The translations under genes and the position numbers were made by a program. A stretch of DNA of 64,000 nucleotides from Alligator mississippiensis (taxonomy: Eukaryota; Chordata; Crocodylia; Alligatoridae): positions 115,142,162 through 115,206,161 of the forward strand of contig NC_081824.1 in NCBI RefSeq assembly GCF_030867095.1, given 5' to 3'. The notes beneath the pieces were generated by a model. It was not told the DNA's origin and did not search any database. It worked only from the letters and a program-made list of their open reading frames with translations. Of this stretch, positions 45,801-49,858 are shown in pieces (within the stretch, counting starts at the first letter, position 1; the number at the start of each line of letters is the position of its first letter).

Positions 45801-45915
45801 GAATATATATGAACATGCAATAATGCAACTTACAGCATTGTGTGATCTTCTGGATGTTAGAAGTTATACGTTGGGCTAACTGAGCCGGATCCCCAAAACC
45901 TGTGCTGTACGACAT
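6804..45915 (-). CDS. STX7: Syntaxin-7, Qa-SNARE (whole coding span, nine coding exons)
   Basis: Spliced CDS, minus strand: join of 6804-6896, 10653-10735, 12102-12174, 13192-13282, 17367-17419, 18313-18450, 19573-19663, 22025-22094 and 45834-45915 (774 nt, 257 residues plus TAA). Every internal junction has GT donor and AG acceptor, and the frame stays open throughout. The product matches the syntaxin-7 family: N-terminal Habc three-helix domain about residues 12-120, a variable linker about 121-150, a SNARE motif about 161-223 with the zero-layer glutamine (HEQGD, Q195), and a C-terminal tail anchor about 235-254 ending in a short WASVK tail. Family knowledge: STX7 is the Qa-SNARE of late endosome/lysosome and endosome fusion, pairing with Vti1b, syntaxin-8 and VAMP7/VAMP8. 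Length is four residues below the usual 261, with one residue missing near the N-terminus. It is read by eye without an alignment, but the identity is very secure. STX12/13 is the nearest alternative and fits the N-terminus and linker less well. Confidence 0.97.
6897..10652. other. STX7 intron 9 (3.8 kb)
   Basis: Between exons 10 and 9. It holds a small hAT-type fragment at 10399-10500 and internally repetitive TCTAGTGGA/ATATTTCTA motifs at about 7709-7775. The remainder, including several short open frames, is not recognisable. Confidence 0.6.
10399..10500 (+). mobile_element. hAT-type MITE fragment
   Basis: Begins CAGTGATTCTCAACCAGGGT and continues with ACACCTTGAGATCC and GCACCATTAGGTGTGC. 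The same blocks occur in the copies at 14553-15343 and 51666-51946. Only one end portion is present. Confidence 0.6.
10653..10735 (-). CDS. STX7: STX7 exon 9: end of the SNARE motif, residues 200-227
   Basis: 83 nt encoding [20 protein letters not shown] then LSRAADYQ, nearly identical to syntaxin-7 across vertebrates. Acceptor ATAAAG above 10735 (AAG rather than CAG), donor GTAGTA below 10653; enters in phase 1 and leaves in phase 0. Confidence 0.96.
12102..12174 (-). CDS. STX7: STX7 exon 8: SNARE core with zero-layer Gln, residues 176-200
   Basis: 73 nt encoding [20 protein letters not shown] followed by GDVI. The glutamine in HEQGD (Q195) is the ionic zero-layer residue that defines a Q-SNARE and is intact. 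Acceptor CTATAG above 12174, donor GTAAGC below 12102; leaves in phase 1. Confidence 0.97.
12247..12420 (-). mobile_element. CR1 LINE 3' end
   Basis: Reads in antisense as the classic CR1 tail: ATAGATTGATAG, then TTGGTTGGAAGTGTCCTC, ATCATCAAGTTCAACCCC and a CCCTGGGCAGGAAAGAGCAC block. It sits in STX7 intron 7 just beyond exon 8 and is 5'-truncated, as is usual for CR1. Confidence 0.8.
12509..12905. mobile_element. Tigger-like (Tc1/mariner) MITE
   Basis: Flanked by TA at 12507-12508 and 12906-12907. Left terminus CTGTAAAAGCTTTGTTATCC and right terminus (reverse complement) CAGTAAAAGCTGCGCTATCC are inverted repeats containing the TATCCGGCAT/TATCCGGTAT core typical of Tigger-like TIRs. The 397-bp interior is CG-rich and non-coding. 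Located in STX7 intron 7. Confidence 0.8.
13192..13282 (-). CDS. STX7: STX7 exon 7: residues 145-175
   Basis: 91 nt encoding [20 protein letters not shown] then [10 protein letters not shown], the start of the SNARE motif. Acceptor TTCTAG above 13282 and donor GTAAGC below 13192; enters in phase 2 and leaves in phase 0. Confidence 0.96.
13283..14552. other. STX7 intron 6, proximal part
   Basis: AT-rich sequence with no recognised element. A run of A at about 13626-13637 and short CAAA repeats near 14318 are the only simple sequence noticed. Confidence 0.5.
14553..15343 (-). mobile_element. hAT-type MITE interrupted by another element
   Basis: Read on the minus strand, the outer parts match the copy at 51666-51946. 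The 15176-15343 part corresponds to its AACCTTTTTAGACTTGAGGC end and the 14553-14693 part to the end with GATCC and TGTGCNAACATGATTCA. Between them sits about 480 bp of foreign sequence (14694-15175). Intron 6 of STX7. Confidence 0.65.
14694..15175. mobile_element. Insertion nested in the hAT-type MITE
   Basis: Begins TGGGCACCTATACACATGT and ends ACATGTAAAGATGCCCA, so the ends are approximate inverted repeats. It carries a segment (14734-14962) that recurs at 15515-15726, and a second internal inverted pair, TATTCAGCATCCCTGTGCTTC against AAGCACGGGATGCTGAATA. Superfamily not identified. Confidence 0.55.
15515..15726 (+). repeat. Second copy of the 14734-14962 segment
   Basis: Starts CAGGGACTTTATTTCGGAAC, compared with CAGGGACTTTACTCGGGAAC at 14734. 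Both continue with ACCAGAATCCAGA and TATGCCACAGTCATGCC to CACAAGAACTCA. About 88-90% identical by eye, with a roughly 15-20 bp deletion in this copy. Direct orientation, about 780 bp apart. Confidence 0.85.
15800..16056 (-). mobile_element. hAT-type MITE, uninterrupted copy
   Basis: Matches the interrupted copy just upstream: TTTTCAAACATGATTCACAA, then AACAGAAGAATTGTTCTATT, and GGGTGCCTCAAGCCTA at the end. Same orientation as 14553-15343. Ends are approximate. Confidence 0.6.
16187..16942. mobile_element. Non-autonomous hAT transposon with perfect 8-bp TSD
   Basis: Flanked by identical 8-bp duplications GTATTAAC (16179-16186 and 16943-16950). Ends are TAGGGGTACACCGATA and, reversed, TAGAGGTGCACCGATA, a familiar hAT terminus. 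Sub-terminal arms are also inverted: GCAGCTTGAAGAGCAGC with GGTAAGTCTGTTG near 16290-16325 pairs with 16766-16802. The interior is strikingly GC-rich and without a transposase frame. Lies in STX7 intron 6, close to exon 6. Confidence 0.92.
16951..17366. other. STX7 intron 6, distal part
   Basis: AT-rich sequence between the hAT element and exon 6; nothing recognised. Confidence 0.5.
17367..17419 (-). CDS. STX7: STX7 exon 6: linker, residues 128-145
   Basis: 53 nt encoding [18 protein letters not shown], the variable linker between the Habc and SNARE domains. The EGTLVSWDS end matches the conserved NLVSWESQ-like segment of the family, while the GGGPEESY start is divergent from mammals and resembles bird/reptile forms. 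Acceptor TGTAG above 17419 and donor GTAGGA below 17367; it leaves in phase 2. Confidence 0.92.
17420..18312. other. STX7 intron 5
   Basis: About 0.9 kb of AT-rich sequence; an A-run near 17700 and no recognised repeat. Confidence 0.6.
18313..18450 (-). CDS. STX7: STX7 exon 5: residues 82-127
   Basis: 138 nt, 46 whole codons, starting [20 protein letters not shown] and ending in RVRASSRVS. This covers the end of the Habc domain and the basic, glutamine-rich helix. Acceptor CTGTAG above 18450, donor GTAAGT below 18313, phase 0 on both sides. Confidence 0.96.
18451..19572. other. STX7 intron 4
   Basis: About 1.1 kb, AT-rich; no element recognised. Confidence 0.6.
19573..19663 (-). CDS. STX7: STX7 exon 4: residues 51-81
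   Basis: 91 nt encoding [20 protein letters not shown] then [10 protein letters not shown], highly typical of syntaxin-7 (Habc helix b region). The acceptor is GTCTAG above 19663. The donor is GTATAA below 19573, weaker than its neighbours but still canonical GT. It ends in phase 0. Confidence 0.95.
19664..22024. other. STX7 intron 3
   Basis: About 2.4 kb. No repeat identified with confidence. The stretch 20670-20830 (GAGCTAACTAACAGCTTAGC, then CTAGACTGCCACCGCTGTCC) looks like an old DNA-element remnant but was not placed. Confidence 0.5.
22025..22094 (-). CDS. STX7: STX7 exon 3: residues 28-51
   Basis: 70 nt encoding (S)[19 protein letters not shown] and RQQL, part of the Habc domain. The acceptor is AAACAG above 22094 and the donor GTAAGT below 22025; the intron entering is phase 1 and the one leaving is phase 2. 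A second in-register CTGCAG lies at the acceptor, but only the chosen junction restores the serine and the conserved AEIQR. The upstream intron is 23.7 kb. Confidence 0.94.
22095..23340. other. STX7 intron 2, part near exon 3
   Basis: AT-rich sequence. A C-run followed by a T-run at about 23127-23144 is the only notable simple sequence; no genes seen. Confidence 0.5.
23356..23510 (+). repeat. Interspersed repeat of the TTATTGGACCAACT type
   Basis: Contains GTGTTGTAGCAGCGACC, then AATACCTTTAACTGGACTAA, GACAAGCTTTCAGG and TCTTTCAGGTC. This is a degraded copy of a repeat common in reptile and amphibian genomes that reads TTTTATTGGACCAACTTCTG and GACAAGCTTTCGAGC. Family name not assigned. Confidence 0.55.
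23935..24948 (+). pseudogene. CR1 LINE: decayed reverse transcriptase and 3' end
   Basis: Plus-strand translation from 23960 gives [20 protein letters not shown], the palm-domain motif of CR1 reverse transcriptase. The catalytic FADD block follows as FAYDTKL, so one catalytic aspartate is lost. Frameshifts and stops occur at about 24155, 24372 and 24450. An open stretch at 24414-24866 encodes the C-terminal region with [13 protein letters not shown] and [12 protein letters not shown]. The CR1 tail GATCCTTTGTGGTCCC and CTATGAATCT ends at 24950. It is 5'-truncated, dead, and in the opposite strand sense to STX7. Confidence 0.9.
24949..25297. mobile_element. Fold-back DNA element containing LINE-tail sequence
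   Basis: Ends are 24-bp perfect inverted repeats beginning CTAGGGTGGCCATCATAGAG (24949-24972 and 25274-25297). Arms extend to about 85 bp with ATTGATATGAAACCTGACAC and TTTATGTCCTCTATTTT in both. The interior 25053-25174 is about 91% identical by eye to 28078-28203, part of a LINE 3' region. No clear target duplication. It lies immediately against the CR1 tail ending at 24950. Confidence 0.8.
25298..25743 (-). mobile_element. hAT-type MITE, GC-rich
   Basis: The right end, read on the minus strand, is CAGAGGTCGGCAACATACGG, a recognisable hAT-type terminus. The interior is CAG/CTG-rich and non-coding. The left end is not clear and may have been cut by the fold-back element at 25297. Confidence 0.6.
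26370..26870 (+). mobile_element. hAT-type MITE, GC-rich
   Basis: Left end CAGGGGTTGACAACATATAG; right end reversed CAGCAGCTGGCAACCTGTAA, forming imperfect terminal inverted repeats. Open frames across it are compositional artefacts. No matching 8-bp duplication was seen, so the exact ends are approximate. Confidence 0.65.
27600..28235 (+). mobile_element. Old CR1/L3-like LINE 3' fragment
   Basis: Contains GGTGGACTAGATGATGCC, ACTCCTGTTCAAAAAGG, and the C-terminal region with AGTGAGATTCTGGAATAG and AGTTTATGGATTTACAAGAC. It resembles the CR1/L3 class tail in layout but is strongly decayed. The 28078-28203 part recurs in the fold-back element at 25053-25174. Confidence 0.6.
28578..29042 (+). 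mobile_element. CR1 LINE 3' end
   Basis: Reads GAGAAGAGGGCCACCCGC, GAGGAGAGACTGAGGGACCT, AGGTTAGAGATTAGGAGGCA and AGACTAGATGATCTGTTCAG, ending near CTATGAAACTAT. This is the ORF2 C-terminus and 3' tail, with a stop (TGA) where the copy reads GCCTACTGACTC. Same sense as the CR1 at 23.9-24.9 kb and distinguishable from it in sequence. Confidence 0.85.
29200..29720 (-). pseudogene. LINE reverse transcriptase C-terminal remnant
   Basis: A minus-strand frame at 29429-29626 encodes [20 protein letters not shown], then [20 protein letters not shown] and TEVLECPGL. This is the well-known post-reverse-transcriptase region of some non-LTR retrotransposons (LLYGSETWT...LRWIRWQDRVPNTEVL type). Not CR1-like; I cannot name the clade. 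Flanks at 29200-29428 look like its decayed continuation. Confidence 0.75.
29721..31580. other. STX7 intron 2, unrecognised middle portion
   Basis: AT-rich with a T17 run at 31092-31108 and a G-rich stretch near 31225-31252. No gene or family recognised. Confidence 0.5.
31583..31960 (+). mobile_element. Probable hAT-type MITE, CAG-rich interior
   Basis: Left end GGGGTATCAAACTCAACCCA resembles the CAGGGGTATCAAACTC class of hAT termini. The interior is rich in GGCAGCA/GTGGCACAG and the long minus-strand frames are compositional. The right end was not located with certainty. Confidence 0.5.
32252..32316. repeat. Short hairpin
   Basis: TATATATCAATAAAACAGTG (from 32254) is the reverse complement, with one or two mismatches, of CAATGTTTTATTGATATATT (from about 32295). 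The loop is about 20 nt. Pre-miRNA-like in size but AT-rich; probably a small MITE or palindrome. Confidence 0.7.
32425..32860. repeat. C-rich repeat block with C19 homopolymer
   Basis: CCCC-rich sequence with an unbroken C run at 32639-32657, followed by CCTTTAAAGGGGGAAAATC and ACCATGGCAAATGGAAAGCCC. The look is that of a non-autonomous element. Ends were not determined. Confidence 0.4.
33890..34276 (-). mobile_element. hAT-type MITE
   Basis: Left GATGCTCAACTCCCAGCCTG, then GGTGGCAGGGGAGTGGTGGC. The same block occurs reversed near 63900-63940, so the two are one family in opposite orientation. The right end reverses to GGTTTTGGCCCTTCAGGC. Confidence 0.65.
34883..35330. mobile_element. hAT-type MITE with perfect 8-bp TSD
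   Basis: Flanked by CTCTAAGC at 34875-34882 and 35331-35338. Left terminus CAGCATTTCTCAATCC; right terminus reversed CAAAGGTTCTCAACC. Contains GCGACCCAAAAGTGGGTTGC and GGGTCCTGGTACAAAAAAGG, both found again at 60979-61265. The GC-rich interior creates long spurious frames. Confidence 0.9.
35339..39950. other. STX7 intron 2, unrecognised stretch
   Basis: AT-rich with a T21 run at 37146-37166 and several A-runs (37340-37440). A 35-bp motif at 35747-35783 repeats 34277-34312. No gene found; the minus-strand frame at 36830-37234 crosses the poly-T and has no recognisable domain. Confidence 0.5.
39965..40100 (+). mobile_element. tRNA-related SINE fragment
   Basis: TAGCCTAGTAATAAAGGCAA followed by TCACTTGGGCAGGAGTCCCA and GGCTC fits the A-box/B-box head of reptilian tRNA-derived SINEs (consensus style TAGCCTAGTGGTTAGGGCA). 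The following part resembles a reversed second head. An AT/TTTATT stretch lies between. Confidence 0.5.
41095..41166 (+). mobile_element. CR1 LINE 3' terminus
   Basis: TCTGGATGATCTATTGAGGT followed by CCCTTCCGACCCTAGCATCT and CTATGAATCTATGAATC, the CR1 3' octamer-type tail. Confidence 0.85.
41220..41800. repeat. Probable decayed DNA element
   Basis: TAATGGGATCTAATGTGCAA and, in reverse, TTAGATCCCAT(CA) around 41330 hint at an inverted pair. The block also has GGCTTGGGG/GGGGCTC-rich internal repeats and CTACATGTGCAAATTAA near 41682. Not classified. Confidence 0.35.
41801..44687. other. STX7 intron 2, unrecognised stretch
   Basis: Mostly AT-rich with G-runs near 44253-44275. Plus-strand frame 43098-43556 has no recognisable domain and looks like chance. 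No gene seen. Confidence 0.5.
44688..44760. repeat. Near-perfect 73-bp hairpin palindrome
   Basis: AATAATTAGATTCTATACCTG on the left is matched in reverse complement by AATAATTAGATTCTATGGATG on the right. GGAAAATT and a short TTATAA/TTATAAA stem continue inward. Arms are about 30 bp around GCAT. Sits in intron 2, 1.1 kb from the start-codon exon. Confidence 0.85.
45060..45400. repeat. GC-rich, MITE-like block
   Basis: Contains AGGCCAAATCCAGACCACAG followed by AGCTCC-rich sequence, similar in style to the hAT-type elements at 46.9 and 63.9 kb. The 240-residue plus-strand frame spanning it runs out into AT-rich intron DNA and is not a gene. No ends were found. Confidence 0.4.
45834..45915 (-). 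CDS. STX7: STX7 exon 2: start codon, residues 1-28
   Basis: Contains the ATG (complement of 45913-45915) and encodes [20 protein letters not shown] followed by IQKITQC, the characteristic syntaxin-7 N-terminus. The donor is GTAAGT-like immediately below 45834 and the intron is phase 1. The 5' boundary of the exon is uncertain. A CACAG acceptor would put 33 nt of 5' UTR on this exon (upper end 45948). A TTTTTAAG acceptor just upstream (upper end 45990) has a much better pyrimidine tract. Either choice leaves the start codon unchanged. Confidence 0.95.
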
Positions 45916-45990
45916 GGCTGGAGTGATTGTCCACTAAATTCAACCAAACTGTGAAAGGGCCAATCAGAATACTTCACTAAGTAAAAGCAC

Positions 45991-46900
45991 CTTAAAAAGA
46001 AGAAAAAAATTATACATATAGTTATGCACCGGCAATTCTGAATCATAATACATTTTATCAGCTTGAAGTGTGCAGACAGAACGTTAAATAACTCTAGTTA
46101 CAATGAAAAAGAATTCTAAACAGCTAGTTTGGACCTCTACCAAACCAGTCTGTTTGGAAAAAGGGAATTGCAATAAAATAAATAAATAAATAAATAAAAG
46201 TTTTTCTATATAAGAACCTATTTCAATACTAAAACTCAGCTAACGAATGTCTCTGAGATATGCCTACGATTTTGCACACCTCACTATCAAGTACCTATAT
46301 CAGAAAGAGCTTTCTGAAACACTGTTACACCAAATCTTGCAAATGTTGAAAGAACAAATAGATCTTTAAATAATTTGCAGTTTGATTTTCCTATTTAAAA
46401 AAAAAAATTTTTAAAAAAAAAATCACACTTCTATTCCTTGTGAAAACTTAAATAATACTTACTAGGGTCTTGAGAGTGTTTTTTTCTAACAAATAACGTA
46501 ACTTATCATACTTTCAGTGTTGTTTTTTAACCTTCCTTTTCAATATAGCTTAATGGTATATCACTTAGTTTTCACACCAGTGTAAACAACACACCCTTGT
46601 GTCCCTATAAACCATTTTTATGTTGCTTTAGTCTTATCTAGTACTTGGTTGCCTTGCAATGCTCTGAAGGGTCACTTTACCCCAAGACAATGGATGTGTG
46701 TTTCTCAATACAAATACGTTTGTGCACAACCCAGAGCAATTACAGAAATTGTAAACTGAATTAGAATCCCTGGTATCTTATGAAAAAACCCCAACAGCGT
46801 AAACATATCTAAAACTTCCTGCAAGTGTAAATTGACTCCCAATTTGTAACAAATGCTTGTCTTAATTGGATAATTAAACAAAGTTCTAAGCTGGGTTCAG
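45991..46900. other. STX7 intron 1, part next to exon 2
   Basis: AT-rich, with an AAAT tetranucleotide run at 46172-46199 and A/T runs at about 46398-46420. No element recognised. Confidence 0.5.
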
Positions 46901-46914
46901 CCGTTAACTCAGAC

Positions 46915-47225
46915 GTGAACAAAATATGGCTCATGGGCCAGATCCAGCCCACAGGTGGGCACACTCCCAAGTGAATATCTGCCCGCAGGTGGGTGGCAGC
47001 TCTGTCTCCAGCAGCTATGTGGTGCCAGACAGCCAAGGCTGCTCCTGGCATGCTGGGCACACAAGTGTGCCCTCTCTCTCTCTGGGCCAGGGCTGCCACC
47101 AGCAGGGAAGCAGAAGCATGAACCCACTGGCAGCTGTAACACACATTCCCTGCCCTAAACAAAATCCCACATCTGGACTTGGCAGCTGCTGGCCACATCC
47201 ACAGATGAGTTCCACTTGGACGCTA
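46915..47225 (+). mobile_element. Probable hAT-type MITE
   Basis: AAATATGGCTCATGGGCCAG followed by ATCCAGCCCACAGGTGGGC is the 'missing-ratio' type terminus seen in several copies of this window (for example 63950-63970). GC-rich interior; right end unclear. Confidence 0.5.
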
Positions 47226-47402
47226 TTTGCAGAAAGTATTTTTACGTCACTGCTAGAAGGTAGCTCTGTTATAGAAAACAAAAAGAAGCACGTACAAGCA
47301 CACAAAAATAGACAACAAAAAGTTGTGCGCACTGGAATCCAGAAGAACTCCCACCAAAATAAATAAATAAATAGTAAAATCTCTCAAGGCATAGGCAAGT
47401 AG

Positions 47403-48272
47403 AGCACTACAGTGGATGCAGGCTTATTGACTAGTCTCTCTACCATGGATGTTGTTACACCAGGAGCAGACAAAGTCAAGTCCATGGGCCAGATCTGGCT
47501 GGCAATCGACTCAATTTCCCAGAAGCCCCTCCCCGCATGGCTGGGGCTGGTTTCCCTGGAGACCTTAGCAGCAGCTGCATTCACAGGCAGCAGCAGTGCC
47601 AGCCTCTTCCCGGTGGGGGCGCTGAAGAGGGGGCCTGTGCTGCAGGCAGAATGGAGCAGGCTCAGCTTCCACTGCCTGCGCAGGGCAGGCAGCAATGATG
47701 GTGGCGCAGCTACGGAGAACTCGGGGGTGGTTACAGCCCACCCAAACCTCCCCTTAGTGCTGCCTGTGCTGGGATCTTGCGGAGGTGACAGCACGGTCCA
47801 GACCTGGGGCAGAGCTGCAATCTGCAGCCTGCATGCTCCAGCCAGGAATGTGCAGGCAACAGATTGAGGCTCTGCCCCAGCTTCAGACCATACTGTCACC
47901 ACTGCAAGGAGCCAGGGCAGAGCCATGATCCGCTGCCTGCACATCCCTGCCGAGAGCGTGCAGGCTGCAGATCACAGCTCTGCCCCAGCTCCAGACCACG
48001 CTGTCACCGCTGCAAGATCCCAGCCTGGCTACAGAGCAGCTCTGTGCCCTGTTGCATGTCCTGACATTGAAACGCTGGCCCAGCACTATCACAGCGCAGC
48101 TGCTGCTGGGGTCTCCATGGAAACCAGCCCCAGCCAGGCAAGCAGGGGCTGCTGGGAAATGGAGTCCACCTGCTGGTGGATCTGCCATTTTGCCCATCCC
48201 CATGTTACACCATTCTGGCTCAGTGGGAACACTGTATCCACATTTGATCAACCCCGGCTAATGCTACAGTGA
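47403..48272. mobile_element. Large compound inverted repeat (fold-back element)
   Basis: Outer arms: 47505-47580 (TCAATTTCCCAGAAGCCCC, GGCTGGGGCTGGTTTCCCTG) pairs with 48091-48167. Inner arms: 47771-47835 (GGGATCTTGCGGAGGTGACA) pairs with 47959-48020. A direct copy of the right inner arm occurs at 47869-47909. The long frames on both strands are by-products of the GC-rich palindrome. Superfamily not assigned; no target duplication identified. Confidence 0.75.
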
Positions 48273-48320
48273 AAACATATCCTTAAGTGCTTGCACAAGT
48301 CCTGATTTGAGCCCATTAAC

Positions 48321-48575
48321 CAGTGTTTTTCAAACTTTTTAGATTCAGAGTGCCCTTTGCTCCATGCATCCCTCCATAACTTTTGTGAACTGAATGGCAC
48401 CCCATTTTGAGACCTAATTAGTGTTTACCTCCTTGCAGAAGAGCCAGCCAGTGGGGGCCGACAAGCAGCAAGCCACACCTGAGGCCAAAGCTTGTTCTTT
48501 CCTGCTCATCTCTTCATACCCCCTCTTGTCTCTTCATACTTTTTGTGGCACCCTGAATGTGGTTGAGAATCACTG
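48321..48575 (+). mobile_element. hAT-type MITE
   Basis: CAGTGTTTTTCAAACTTTTT at the left and, reversed, CAGTGATTCTCAACC at the right. Contains GTGGCACCCTGAATGTGG. Same terminus class as the copies at 51.7 and 58.6 kb, with a different interior. Confidence 0.75.
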
Positions 48576-48607
48576 TCTTCAGCATTACTGAAAAGAAGTG
48601 CATGCAC

Positions 48608-48760
48608 ACTGCAGAGAAGCAGAGTGGTCTAATGGTGCCCTGGCTTGTCAATCAGAAGACCCAACTTGCATTCTCTGTTCTACCAATGACCTGTTGTATG
48701 AGTCTATACAGGTCACTTCACTTAGCACCTTTGTTTCTCTTTCCATCGTTTTCTGTCTCA
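48608..48760 (+). mobile_element. MIR-like tRNA-derived SINE
   Basis: AGCAGAGTGGTCTAATGGTG resembles an A-box region. Further on come TACCAATGACCTGTTG, ACAGGTCACTTCACTTAGCA and CCTTTGTTTCTCTTTCC, matching the layout of the MIR/CORE-SINE body and its TGACCTTGGGCAAGTCACTT-like block. Degraded. Confidence 0.6.
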
Positions 48761-48961
48761 TATATGGATTCCAAGTGCTTTAGACAGTATACAGAGACTA
48801 GCAATAGCATAACTAGCATGAGAGAGCGGCTGGGTAGAGACGTCACATGGAAGCAGCCAGGAAATTTCAAGTTTCCAGGGCAGATAACCCCCCATTCCTG
48901 CTCTCCAGTGATTAGCACCCACCCAGCCCCCACTATCCAGCCGAGTTTTGCCTCTGGAAAG

Positions 48962-49853
48962 TGTTACAACCCAAAGTTGTGATTTTTTTGTTTGTGTGTG
49001 CTTCGGCACTGCTAAATTATTTTCCCGCTAAATTGCAGCTTCTTTGCACGGTGGAGTTTTCTGCTGCAGAAGAGAACCCCGGTGCAACGGAGAATTTCCT
49101 GCCAATTTGTAGCTTTCTTTGCATGGTGCATTTCTTTTGCATCTAGGAAATGCACGGTGCAAAGGAGTTCCCGCCATTTGTATGAAGATCCGTGCCACAT
49201 TATTGGCCGATTCTAATACATGCACACGTGGCGGCTAGCAATTGGCTTGCTAGCCATATAAAGCACTTGGGTGGTTTCCGCCCAAGTTGGAGAGAAAGCA
49301 ATTGGAGTTCGAGAGGGAGAGCGTGAAGAACTCTAAGCGCTGCGGGTCTTTACGGACCCAACGCTTTTCTTAAAAGGCAATAGAGGTCTGATAACCGAAC
49401 CCGCGGAGCTTTAACAATTCCGGGGAAAAGAATGAACAGCCTCTAGCCTCTCCCTGTCACCGATAAATTCCTAGACATATCCCTTCCTGCATATTAAAGA
49501 AACGAACCCACAGAGCTTTAACAACTCCATGGGAGGGAACCGAACCGAACCCACGGAGCTTCAGCAACTCCATGGGAGAAAAACTACCGAACCCGCGGAA
49601 CTTTAACAACTCTGGGGCAAAAGAACCGAATTTGTTGTAGTCCTCTAATGAGGATTTAAGCGGAGCTGCACTTGGAAACTGTCCAGCCTACACCACGACC
49701 ACCTTTGGTGTAAGTAAACAATCTTTAAATCAACCGTTACGCATCCGTGACTAATTCTAGCTCACCCCCGGTCTCCTCTGGCCCCGCGTGCCTGGGCTGC
49801 TGCCCACAGCCCGCGTGCGCAAAGATGGGCCCGGCTCGCCCCCAGCCCGCGCA
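48962..49853 (+). mobile_element. Solo LTR of an endogenous retrovirus
   Basis: Starts TGTTACAACC and ends CCGCGCA, with TG...CA termini and a 5-bp target duplication GAAAG at 48957-48961 and 49854-49858. The U3-like part has inverted CCAAT boxes (ATTGG at 49202 and 49241) and TATAAA at 49257-49262. An ATTAAA polyadenylation variant is at 49494-49499. A motif of about 21 bp (GAACCCGCGGAGCTTTAACA and variants) is repeated four times at 49397-49612. No gag, pol or env sequence follows, so this is a solo LTR from recombination. 892 bp; 5-bp duplications are typical of several ERV classes. It lies in STX7 intron 1, antisense to the gene. Confidence 0.88.
49257..49262 (+). promoter_or_regulatory. 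TATA box of the solo LTR
   Basis: TATAAA within CCATATAAAGCAC, downstream of two inverted CCAAT motifs. It would start antisense transcription into intron 1 of STX7 if still active. Confidence 0.6.
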
Positions 49854-49858
49854 GAAAG

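Noticed and set aside
47403..48272. CRISPR-like array because of repeated GC blocks
   Set aside because: Repeats are inverted arms and a single direct copy, with no regular repeat-spacer pattern, in vertebrate DNA.
49395..49617. Tandem repeats in the LTR as a CRISPR array or minisatellite
   Set aside because: Spacing is irregular (about 108, 43 and 42 bp) and the copies lie inside a TG...CA element with a target duplication; an LTR is the better explanation.
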